Source: Acholeplasmataceae bacterium
GTDB lineage: Bacteria > Bacillota_I > Bacilli_A > Acholeplasmatales > Acholeplasmataceae
NCBI GenBank assembly: GCA_003518475.1
Contig: DOYO01000095.1
Location: 1 to 7,277 of the forward strand
Direction of reading: 5' to 3'
DNA: 7,277 nucleotides
Shown here: positions 1 through 5,885 of the stretch, piece by piece
Numbering within the stretch: position 1 is the stretch's first letter
Layout: the number at the start of each line of letters is the position of its first letter
Made by a program: the position numbers and the translations under genes
The notes under the pieces: generated by a model
Told to the model about the DNA's origin: nothing
What the model saw: the letters and a program-made list of their open reading frames with translations, nothing else
The model's database searches: none

Positions 1-335
1 GCCAATACCTCACCAACGTTAAATGGCTTTGTTACATAATCGTTGGCTCCATGATCTAATGCCAAAACCTTATCAGTTTCTCTGCCACGCGCAGAGATGA
101 CGATGACTGGTGTTGTTTTTTGTTCTCTGATTTGCTGCAAGACTTCCATGCCATCTAGGTCAGGCAACCCAAGATCGAGAAGGATTAAATCTGGATTTTG
201 ACTTAAAAATATGCCTATGCCTGAAATACCGCTTTCTGAACTTAATACTTCATAGCCATTCGTGACAAGAGCAAGTGAGACAAACTTTAAAATGACTTTA
301 TCGTCTTCAATGATGAGTATTTTATGTTTAGCCAT
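1..335 (-). CDS. kdpE: KdpE-like response regulator, receiver domain (3' end cut by window edge)
   Basis: OmpR-family response regulator, expected to take phosphate from the kinase encoded just upstream and bind DNA through a C-terminal winged helix that lies outside the window. The first 111 residues are visible. They show the acidic pocket (E10, D11, D12), the phospho-acceptor D54 in LLDLGLPDLDG, the switch residue S81 in VISARGRETDK, and the conserved K103 in DYVTKPF. The wording LDLGLPD.DG, SAR..E.DKV.ALD.GA.DY and TKPF..GE is that of KdpE rather than PhoP or other OmpR-type regulators. The ATG at 335 has an ideal site, AGGAGGTAAC, with GGAGG 6 nt upstream. The first codons overlap the last 8 bp of the kinase gene, so translation is probably coupled. 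The DNA-binding domain is not visible, so the KdpE assignment rests on the receiver domain and on the operator-like repeats before the operon. Confidence 0.9.
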   Translation of the reverse strand, partial: MAKHKILIIEDDKVILKFVSLALVTNGYEVLSSESGISGIGIFLSQNPDLILLDLGLPDLDGMEVLQQIREQKTTPVIVISARGRETDKVLALDHGANDYVTKPFNVGEVL

Positions 336-1818
336 TGGTTACCTCCTGTTTGGATGGAAGGGTGAAAGAGAATGTTGCTCCACCGATATCGTTGTTTTGA
401 GCTTTAATTGTTCCTCCGTGCGCTTTAATGATAGCTTGGCAAATACTTAAACCCAATCCTATTCCTCTTGTTTTATCACCCTTGCCAGTATCAATGCTGA
501 CAAAATCTGAAAATATCTTATGCAAATCTGTTTGGATAATTCCCCCACCATCATCAATCACTTGAAATTCAATATCTTGTGAGGTTTTATGATAGGAAAT
601 TTGAATGGTAGCGTCTTCTCTTGTATGCCTGATGGCATTATCTATTAGGTTAGTCAAGACTTGAATGAGGAGTGTAGCATCAGTATAGACATAATCCATG
701 CTTTCCTTTTGTTCAATCACGAGTTTATGTAAACCCAACCTATTTTGAATTCGATGATTGACGTCCATAAGAATATCATCGATTAGTTCATCCTTCAAGT
801 GAAGCATGAGTTGATTCGCATTCAATCTGGTCATGTTCAGTAAGTTTTCAACGAATTCAGACATTCTGGATGTTTCATTATTGATATCAAGTAATAAGTT
901 CTTCTTCATATCGTCATCAATTAAATCAAAACTTTCATAAAGGAAGCTCGTTCCCGTTTGAAGAGTGGTGAGCGGTGTTCTGATATCGTGCGAGATGCTT
1001 CTAAGAAGAGCGCTTTTTAAGCGTTCTTTTTCAATTTCCAATCTTGAATGTTCTTGATCTTCAGATAGTTTTTCACGTTCAAGTGCAATGAGCATATGCA
1101 ATAAGCTTGTTTGAATAAACTCTTTTTCTTGTTTCGAAAGATCATTCTCTTCACAATTGACGATTAACACGCCAGAAATGCCTTTTGTGCTGGTAATCGG
1201 GAATATTTTTATTGGGAGATGCGCATATTTAGATTCATTCTTACCGCAGATCAAGTGATAACTGGTTGCGTATTCGATTTCTTTTTTGTATTTTGAGATA
1301 TCAATAAATGCTTGATCGTCATCTGGGAGTATTTTCGTGAAGTGAAACAAGAAGTCCCTGTTCATAATAGAGGACAAATGGAGTTTCTCAATTCTTAGGA
1401 TTTCTTCTTTTGTATTGGCAAATAGGAGTTCCTTACTCATTTGATAGAGAAGCTCCATTTTTGTCCCATTATCTTTAGAAAAGTTAATTTCCCTTTGGAG
1501 ACTGGTGGTCAACGTTCCCATAATCGCGATAGCAACCATGAAGATGATCAGAGTGATGATGTAATTCGCATCTGCGATGATGAAGGTATATTTTGGTTCT
1601 GTGAAGAAGAAGTTGAAGATGAAAACCAATAAAAAAGTGGACGCGATGCCTAGCGCCACTTTTCTTGTTTCCACCATGATGAGCATGATGGATGCAACGT
1701 AAATTAAAAGTATGTTTTCTCTACGTAGATTGAATTGTTCAAACGCGAATGCTAAAAGAGTAGAAAGAATCAATGTCGAAACAGTGAATAAAATATTTCT
1801 AACTCTTTGCTTGTTCAT
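328..1818 (-). CDS. KdpD-type sensor histidine kinase lacking the N-terminal KdpD/Usp region
   Basis: Membrane histidine kinase of 496 residues, the likely partner of the KdpE-like regulator that follows. Four hydrophobic segments (about residues 8-27, 35-51, 52-72 and 84-106) match the DUF4118 membrane module of KdpD, including FFFTEPKYTF after the third. Residues about 115-245 form a GAF-like linker. The HisKA domain has SISHDIRTPL with phospho-acceptor H277. The ATPase domain shows the N box (LIDNAIRHT, N394), the G1 box (DDGGGI, 422-427) and the G2 box (GIGLGLS, 452-458). Full KdpD proteins run near 900 residues and begin with a KdpD sensor domain and a Usp-like domain; this one starts almost directly at the first membrane helix. 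GAGGG lies 8 nt before the ATG. The start abuts the trkH stop with no gap (TAAATG). The signal sensed is unknown; K+ limitation or turgor is inferred from context. Confidence 0.9.
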   Translation of the reverse strand: MNKQRVRNILFTVSTLILSTLLAFAFEQFNLRRENILLIYVASIMLIMVETRKVALGIASTFLLVFIFNFFFTEPKYTFIIADANYIITLIIFMVAIAIMGTLTTSLQREINFSKDNGTKMELLYQMSKELLFANTKEEILRIEKLHLSSIMNRDFLFHFTKILPDDDQAFIDISKYKKEIEYATSYHLICGKNESKYAHLPIKIFPITSTKGISGVLIVNCEENDLSKQEKEFIQTSLLHMLIALEREKLSEDQEHSRLEIEKERLKSALLRSISHDIRTPLTTLQTGTSFLYESFDLIDDDMKKNLLLDINNETSRMSEFVENLLNMTRLNANQLMLHLKDELIDDILMDVNHRIQNRLGLHKLVIEQKESMDYVYTDATLLIQVLTNLIDNAIRHTREDATIQISYHKTSQDIEFQVIDDGGGIIQTDLHKIFSDFVSIDTGKGDKTRGIGLGLSICQAIIKAHGGTIKAQNNDIGGATFSFTLPSKQEVTNG

Positions 1819-3291
1819 TTATAGAACCCTCTTTTTTGTTAAATCAAGAAACATTTTAGAAAGTGCGATTAAAACAACGTAGAACTCAAGTCTTCCCAAG
1901 AACATTCCGATACTTGCTGTCCATAGCATGACTGGATGCGAACTATATGATAAAACTCCAATAGATAAACCGACTGTGCCTAATGCAGATGCGAACTCAA
2001 ACAGTGCATCTCCGATTGAATAACCGAAGAAGGTGAATATCAGCGTACCCATGCCTAAAGTCAATAAATATAAGAGAATGTGTGCGGAATGACCTGATAA
2101 TTCTTGATCGGTCACAATGATTTCTTTACCAAATCTTGATGTATAATCGGTATGTAATGTTTTTTTATTAGACAACCGATCTCGTAGATTCCAGTAGATA
2201 TGCTTGATGGATAGTGCGACACGGTACTGTTTGATACCGCCAGCAGTTGATCCGATGCCACCACCAATGACCATTAATATTATAACACTGATGTTAAAGA
2301 AATGAGGTAGTGTTGTAAATGTTGGAACTGTTTGAAATCCAGTTGTTGTGATAGCGCTCATGAATTGGAACAACCCTGTACGGATTGCTTCTCCCAGGTT
2401 TCCTGTATACATGGATGATACGGATAAAATCATCAGTGGAAGAAAAATAAGGGTTAGGATTGCGAATAACTTAAGCTCAACATGAGATAGTGATTTTTTG
2501 ATTTTTCCCTTGAAAAAATAGATATGGATAATCAAATTCGTAGCACCCAGCAGCATTAAAACCATTGTAATGATTTCAATTGGAAGGCTGTCATAATAAC
2601 CTATTGATGCGCTTTGTGTAGAAAATCCTCCAGTAGAAACACTTGCAATCGCATGACAAAATGCATCAAATAGAGGCATGCCGAAGATCACGTATAAAAT
2701 AGATCCAATTACTATATAGCTTGTGTAAATGGATAATATGAGTCTTGCTGAACGGAGTAAATTTGGGAGCAGTTTATCATTGTGGCCTTCAGCGTTATAG
2801 AGTCTCATACCATATTTATCTGATACTGCAGATGTCAGTACCAATACAAGACCGACACCTCCAAAGAACTGCATCAAAGCTCTGAATAGTAAAAACATAT
2901 GTGATGCTTGTGTAACATCAACTACAGATAACCCTGTGGTTGAATAACCGCTTGTCGATTCGAAAACACTTTGAGAAAAATTGTATGTTCCACTGAGCAT
3001 GAAAGGAATAGAAGAGATTAAAATTGCGATAATCCAGATGCTGAAAATGAGAACCGCATCTTGATGACGTTCTAGTTTTTCAGTTTCTTTTCCTCGATTG
3101 ATTAATGTTAACATGTATCCCAAGATTATGGATACAGTCCCTGGTATGATGAAAAATCTAGCTTGGGAAGCCTCGTTGGGATAGAAAATCAAGATGAAGA
3201 GGGGAAGAAGAACGATAAGACCAATCATCATCATGAATATTCCAAGATAACCCAAAAGCATCGGGTAGCCCTTGATGGTTTTATTCTTCAT
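1819..3291 (-). CDS. trkH: TrkH-family potassium uptake channel/transporter subunit
   Basis: Membrane pore of a Trk-type K+ uptake system, working with cytoplasmic RCK (TrkA) proteins. From the ATG it has 490 residues, the usual TrkH length, and keeps the extra N-terminal hydrophobic segments that separate TrkH from the shorter KtrB. All four pore loops are present with their filter glycines: STTGLS (G120), STGGFS (G222), TTTGFQ (G318) and GTVGLS (G441). Gly in all four loops favours K+ selectivity. The family signature GSTAGGIKQYR lies at 347-357, in the region leading to the gating helix. Translation could begin at a TTG at 3321 (10 more residues, MNSSKSELFL), but neither that codon nor the ATG at 3291 has a strong ribosome site. 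I prefer the ATG because it gives an 11-bp overlap with the preceding trkA gene and a normal family N-terminus. Termination-reinitiation coupling is likely. Confidence 0.95.
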   Translation of the reverse strand: MKNKTIKGYPMLLGYLGIFMMMIGLIVLLPLFILIFYPNEASQARFFIIPGTVSIILGYMLTLINRGKETEKLERHQDAVLIFSIWIIAILISSIPFMLSGTYNFSQSVFESTSGYSTTGLSVVDVTQASHMFLLFRALMQFFGGVGLVLVLTSAVSDKYGMRLYNAEGHNDKLLPNLLRSARLILSIYTSYIVIGSILYVIFGMPLFDAFCHAIASVSTGGFSTQSASIGYYDSLPIEIITMVLMLLGATNLIIHIYFFKGKIKKSLSHVELKLFAILTLIFLPLMILSVSSMYTGNLGEAIRTGLFQFMSAITTTGFQTVPTFTTLPHFFNISVIILMVIGGGIGSTAGGIKQYRVALSIKHIYWNLRDRLSNKKTLHTDYTSRFGKEIIVTDQELSGHSAHILLYLLTLGMGTLIFTFFGYSIGDALFEFASALGTVGLSIGVLSYSSHPVMLWTASIGMFLGRLEFYVVLIALSKMFLDLTKKRVL

Positions 3292-3958
3292 GAGGAACAA
3301 CTCGCTTTTGGATGAATTCAATCATCGAATCGGTATCTTCTAATGTAGATACAATGACAAGTTTGTCATGGGCCTCAATGATGGTTTCGCCATTCGGGAT
3401 GATTGCTTTAGGCTCTCTATAGATGCAACTGATGATTAAATGCGGGGGTAGACTTGCATCTTTAATTTTTTTATTAACCAAATTGAAATCAGGTTCTACT
3501 TTGATTTCTGTGATGACGATCTTTTCATTTTCAATAGAAATCGTCTTGATAAAATCTTCGATAATCGATTCATTTTTAATACTTTCACCAAGTAGATAGG
3601 TTGAAGAGATAACACTGTCAATGCCCAAGGCTCTGAACAGATCGACTCTTTTAGGGTTTCTGACAACTGAAACAACACGTTTGACATCGAATAGTTTTTT
3701 TGCGGTAATGCAGGCGACGTAATTATCAATATCGTTTTCTGATAGAGCGATTAAAACATCAGCTCCTTGAATGTTTGCATCCTCTAAGGTGTATGCTTTT
3801 GTTGGATCTCCGAAAAGGACTGGTATTTTATTGGAACTGCTGATGTATTCACCAAATTTCTTGTCTGAGTTGATGACAAGGAGCTGATGTCTTTCTTTTT
3901 TGAATTTTTTGACGATGAAATCAGCTTCATGGGTTCCATTGACGACGACAATTCTCAT
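3281..3958 (-). CDS. trkA: TrkA-like K+ channel regulator: degenerate RCK-N plus RCK-C
   Basis: Cytoplasmic gating subunit of 225 residues for the TrkH encoded next. Residues 1 to about 130 have the Rossmann-type RCK-N fold, with GDPT and a conserved LIALSENDIDNYVACITAKK segment. Residues about 140-225 match RCK-C (TrkA-C), with ITEIKV, LPPHLIISCI, AIIPNGETII and HDKLVIV in family order. RCK-C domains bind small ligands in several relatives, c-di-AMP among them, but nothing here shows which. The nucleotide motif is broken: the position of GxGxxG reads NGTHEA (residues 7-12), and the acid that normally ends strand 2 is N30 (VINSD). NAD(H) binding is therefore doubtful. The ATG overlaps the stop of the preceding RCK gene by 4 bp (ATGA), with GGAGG 9 nt upstream. 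With its partner it resembles the two halves of a double-RCK TrkA, split into separate genes. Confidence 0.9.
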   Translation of the reverse strand: MRIVVVNGTHEADFIVKKFKKERHQLLVINSDKKFGEYISSSNKIPVLFGDPTKAYTLEDANIQGADVLIALSENDIDNYVACITAKKLFDVKRVVSVVRNPKRVDLFRALGIDSVISSTYLLGESIKNESIIEDFIKTISIENEKIVITEIKVEPDFNLVNKKIKDASLPPHLIISCIYREPKAIIPNGETIIEAHDKLVIVSTLEDTDSMIEFIQKRVVPHEE

Positions 3959-4377
3959 AATTCAATTCCTCCAACTCTCTTTTCCATGAAATCCTCAATG
4001 GAAAGAATAAAAGGATAGATGGCACGAATAGTTGTATGTTCAATCAGTTTTCCTTTATCGGTATCCGAAAAACGAACGTAAATATTTGGCACATCATAGA
4101 TGAAAAAACAGATATGGGCAATGAACAGGTTCACGTTGTCGCTATCGGTTGTGATGATAACCTCTTTGGCTTCCTTGATAAAAGCTTCATTTTCTAATAT
4201 ACCCAGATCTGTAGCATCACCAACAACATCATAGCCGGAAAAGGTTTCCGATAGTTTTCTAAATGATGAACCATCTTTATCAATAATTAAAACATCATTA
4301 CCTAAGTCGGATAGCTTTGCAGCGATATTCGCGCCAAGTCTCCCGGAGCCAATCACTACAGTTTTATTTCTCTTCAT
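3955..4377 (-). CDS. trkA: TrkA-like K+ channel regulator: single RCK-N (nucleotide-binding) domain
   Basis: A protein of 140 residues consisting of one RCK-N domain with no RCK-C. The dinucleotide motif is intact: GSGRLG at 10-15, D33 at the end of strand 2 (LIIDKD), and GDATD at 52-56, followed by ITTDSDNVNLFIAHI, which is typical of TrkA. It should bind NAD(H) or an adenine nucleotide and form part of the gating ring under TrkH. E. coli TrkA has two RCK units in one chain of about 458 residues; here the roles appear divided between this protein and the next, and the first RCK-C is absent. The ATG at 4377 lies inside the end of the small upstream gene (14-bp overlap). An AAGGTG sequence just upstream may be its ribosome site. 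The ATGA overlap and good ribosome site of the next gene argue that the short length is real rather than a frameshift. Confidence 0.9.
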   Translation of the reverse strand: MKRNKTVVIGSGRLGANIAAKLSDLGNDVLIIDKDGSSFRKLSETFSGYDVVGDATDLGILENEAFIKEAKEVIITTDSDNVNLFIAHICFFIYDVPNIYVRFSDTDKGKLIEHTTIRAIYPFILSIEDFMEKRVGGIEL

Positions 4378-4555
4378 TTGGTTTCACCTTCACTTGTATG
4401 GTTTTGATTGCATGAATACAAATGTAAACAGGACCGATGGTTGCATCAAGCAATAGAAAATTTTGATCGATTTTCTTTACTATACCCACTAAGGTTACAA
4501 AACCGTGTGTGTCATTTAAACTGATTTTTACATTCATTCCAATAAGTTCTTGCAT
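4364..4555 (-). CDS. Small beta-rich protein (63 aa), first gene of the Trk operon, function unknown
   Basis: I do not recognise this protein. It has 63 residues, no membrane helix and no signal peptide. Short alternating strands (MNVKISL, GFVTLVGIVKKI, NFLLLDA, PVYICIHAIKTIQV) separated by turns suggest a small SH3-like or Sm-like barrel. The pattern of a glycine-rich strand, a 'vkkid..fllLd' strand and a final 'I..I.V' strand recalls LSm or PRC-barrel folds, but this is only a shape argument. The ATG at 4555 is supported by GGAGG 7 nt upstream. A longer reading from a GTG at 4582 would place that ribosome site inside the gene, so I reject it. It overlaps the first trkA by 14 bp and leads the operon, so it is co-transcribed with the K+ system and may be an accessory factor of it. 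Confidence 0.75.
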   Translation of the reverse strand: MQELIGMNVKISLNDTHGFVTLVGIVKKIDQNFLLLDATIGPVYICIHAIKTIQVKVKPNEEK

Positions 4556-4589
4556 AACTTTACCTCCATTTATACTACACACTTAGTCT

Positions 4590-4629
4590 ATTCTAACGGG
4601 TATAAAGATGGTGTGTGGGAATCAAACAA
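4590..4629 (-). promoter_or_regulatory. Candidate promoter of the Trk/Kdp-like operon
   Basis: On the minus strand TTGTTT (4629-4624) and TTATAC (4605-4600) are separated by 18 bp and could be the -35 and -10. A second possible -10, TAGAAT (4595-4590), has no good -35 (CCACAC at 17 bp), as expected for an activator-dependent promoter. In both readings transcription starts between the repeats and the first ribosome site, leaving a short leader. The assignment is tentative. The promoter must lie here because a terminator closes the upstream gene at about 4665. Confidence 0.45.
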
Positions 4630-4653
4630 GGTGTATAAAGATTGTATAAAGAT
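4600..4653 (-). promoter_or_regulatory. Three direct repeats ATCTTTATAC, candidate KdpE-type operator
   Basis: The minus strand holds three exact copies of ATCTTTATAC at 4653-4644, 4642-4633 and 4609-4600. The first two repeat with an 11-bp period, one DNA turn, so they present TTTATA-N5-TTTATA on one face of the helix; the third is 33 bp from the second. OmpR-family regulators bind tandem direct repeats of this spacing. The E. coli KdpE site is, as I recall, TTTATA-N5-TTTACA, which nearly matches. The tandem pair ends just before the TTGTTT candidate -35, a usual activator position. The third copy overlaps a possible -10. The regulator is inferred to be the KdpE-like protein encoded at the end of the same operon. 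Confidence 0.65.
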
Positions 4654-4664
4654 GAAGGAAAGAT

Positions 4665-4691
4665 AAAAAAAAGAAGTCGTTTTGACCTCTT
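4665..4691 (-). terminator. Rho-independent terminator after chrA
   Basis: On the minus strand AAGAGGTC (4691-4684) pairs with GACTTCTT (4678-4671) with one G-T wobble around a 5-nt loop, then runs into eight T (4672-4665). The stem begins inside the chrA stop codon. It separates chrA from the Trk operon. Confidence 0.85.
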
Positions 4692-5787
4692 AATTGATGA
4701 AAAACATGAGTAATCCAATCATCGCGCCACCAACAATCAGGTAGGTTGAATTTAGTTTGTACTTAATCAGCAAGAAGGCGCTGATGATGAAGATGAAACC
4801 GTAGAGAATCGAATTCAAGGATGCGATGCCTAGCTCGATGGTCACACCAGCCATTAAGGCAATTGCTGCAGCATTCACTCCATCTAAGACATGTTTAACA
4901 TTCTTAGAACCTCTCATTTTATCAATCAGAGGGTGGAGCAGCCAAATGATTAGAAATGACGGCAGGAAAATACCGATGGTTGCGATGATAGCTCCTGGCA
5001 CATCCAATACGAGATAACCGATGAATGTTGCTGTGGTAAAGACTGGACCTGGTGTGAATTGACCGACTGCAACAGCATCAATAAGCTGAGCATTCGTTAT
5101 GATTCCAAGATTATGGACAAGTTCAGTTCTTAAAAAAGCGAGAAGAACATAACCGCTGCCGTAAAGGACTGCGCCGATCTTTAAGAAGATCAGGAATAGA
5201 GTAATTAAAGAGATGGGTTCGACGACTAAAGATTTGGCTTGTCTGAATGTTTTGATTTTGCGATAGATGAACATCAATCCTGCTGCGATTGCAAGCAAGG
5301 GGATCTCGGATACACCTAAAATGGATAATGCTAAGACGATACCGAAGATAAAGAATGCTTCGATTGTTGTGAGTGTTGTTTTGGTAAGTCTGAATAATGC
5401 CTGTAGGACTATTGCAAGAATGACAGGCTTAATGGCATCAAAGATTGAAGATACGTAAGCAACGCTTCCGTAATTCTTGTAGATGATAGCGAATCCTAAA
5501 ACGATGAGCATCGCTGGGAGAATAAAGCTGATGCCGGCGATAAACAATCCTTTTTTACCACCTCGGGCATGACCGAGCAAAATAGCGATTTCTGTTGAGT
5601 TCGGTCCTGGAATCAGGTTGGTGAAACCGATCATGTCGACAAATTTCTCTTTGGTCACCCATTTTCTTTTATGTACGACCTCATCCTCCATCATGGCGAT
5701 GTGGGCAGCTGGTCCTCCGAATGCGAGAACACCAAGTTTCAAGAAAACAAGCATGATTTCCTTATAGGTCTTCGATGTATATTTCAA
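4690..5787 (-). CDS. chrA: ChrA-family chromate-type transporter, two-domain form
   Basis: Polytopic membrane protein of the CHR superfamily, whose known members export chromate by ion-coupled transport. From TTG at 5787 it has 365 residues and contains both CHR domains. The N-terminal half has FLKLGVLAFGGPAAH (15-29), MEDEVV.KRKW (33-43) and NLIPGPNS (57-64). The C-terminal half has FLKIGAVLYGSGYV (about 201-214) and GQFTPGPVF (242-250). These are the paired FGG and PGP signatures of the long-chain form. A TTG at 5796 would also open the frame, but it directly touches the AAAGGAG ribosome site (0 nt spacing), whereas the TTG at 5787 is 9 nt away, so I choose the latter. It is a single gene between terminators, with no chrB-like regulator beside it. 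Many ChrA homologues have never been tested, so the substrate may not be chromate. Confidence 0.92.
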   Translation of the reverse strand: MKYTSKTYKEIMLVFLKLGVLAFGGPAAHIAMMEDEVVHKRKWVTKEKFVDMIGFTNLIPGPNSTEIAILLGHARGGKKGLFIAGISFILPAMLIVLGFAIIYKNYGSVAYVSSIFDAIKPVILAIVLQALFRLTKTTLTTIEAFFIFGIVLALSILGVSEIPLLAIAAGLMFIYRKIKTFRQAKSLVVEPISLITLFLIFLKIGAVLYGSGYVLLAFLRTELVHNLGIITNAQLIDAVAVGQFTPGPVFTTATFIGYLVLDVPGAIIATIGIFLPSFLIIWLLHPLIDKMRGSKNVKHVLDGVNAAAIALMAGVTIELGIASLNSILYGFIFIISAFLLIKYKLNSTYLIVGGAMIGLLMFFIN

Positions 5788-5796
5788 GGGGATCAA

Positions 5797-5803
5797 CTCC
5801 TTT
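5797..5803 (-). promoter_or_regulatory. Ribosome binding site that sets the chrA TTG start
   Basis: AAAGGAG ends at 5797. It abuts TTG 5796, which is too close to serve as start, and lies 9 nt before TTG 5787, which is a normal distance. No ATG is near; the next in-frame ATG would cut into the first conserved segment (codon 12). Confidence 0.7.
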
Positions 5804-5819
5804 CCGTTTTTTATATTTT

Positions 5820-5849
5820 ATCATATGGATAGTTGTGTTTCTTAGATAA
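5820..5849 (-). promoter_or_regulatory. Weak candidate promoter for chrA
   Basis: The gap between the upstream terminator and chrA is A/T-rich. On the minus strand TATGAT (5825-5820), followed by AAAATATAAA, could be a -10, with a poor -35 (TTATCT, 5849-5844) at 18 bp. A promoter is expected here because terminators lie on both sides of chrA, but the exact site is uncertain. Confidence 0.3.
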
Positions 5850-5853
5850 ATGC

Positions 5854-5885
5854 AAAAAAAAGCAGTAGTTTTTTCAACTACCGCT
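5854..5885 (-). terminator. Rho-independent terminator overlapping the end of the tocopherol-cyclase-like gene
   Basis: On the minus strand AGCGGTAGTT (5885-5876) pairs with AACTACTGCT (5870-5861), ten pairs with one G-T wobble, around a 5-nt loop. Eight T follow (5861-5854). The TAG stop (5880-5878) lies within the stem, so the hairpin uses the last coding bases. Confidence 0.9.

Noticed and set aside
262..450. Plus-strand ORF of 62 codons across the kinase/regulator junction
   Set aside because: It lies antisense to two clear overlapping genes, has no family features, and its composition follows the opposite strand's codons.
1441..1632. Plus-strand ORF of 63 codons antisense to the kinase
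   Set aside because: Antisense shadow of the kinase membrane/linker region; no recognisable domain.
3496..3729. Minus-strand ORF of 77 codons in another frame of the second trkA
   Set aside because: Fully inside a strongly supported RCK gene in a different frame, with no family resemblance.
3955..4377. Short first trkA as a frameshifted or truncated pseudogene
   Set aside because: Its domain ends cleanly, and the next gene has its own GGAGG and an ATGA overlap, which is the normal pattern of coupled intact genes.
4556..4582. GTG start at 4582 for the small leading protein
   Set aside because: The extension would translate through the GGAGG that serves the ATG at 4555, and no ribosome site precedes the GTG.
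4556..4664. c-di-AMP (ydaO-type) or other riboswitch before the K+ operon
   Set aside because: The leader after any plausible start site is only a few tens of bases, too short for such an aptamer, and no matching structured core was seen.
4826..5458. Two plus-strand 63-codon ORFs antisense to chrA
   Set aside because: Antisense shadows of conserved ChrA coding sequence; no ribosome site or domain evidence.
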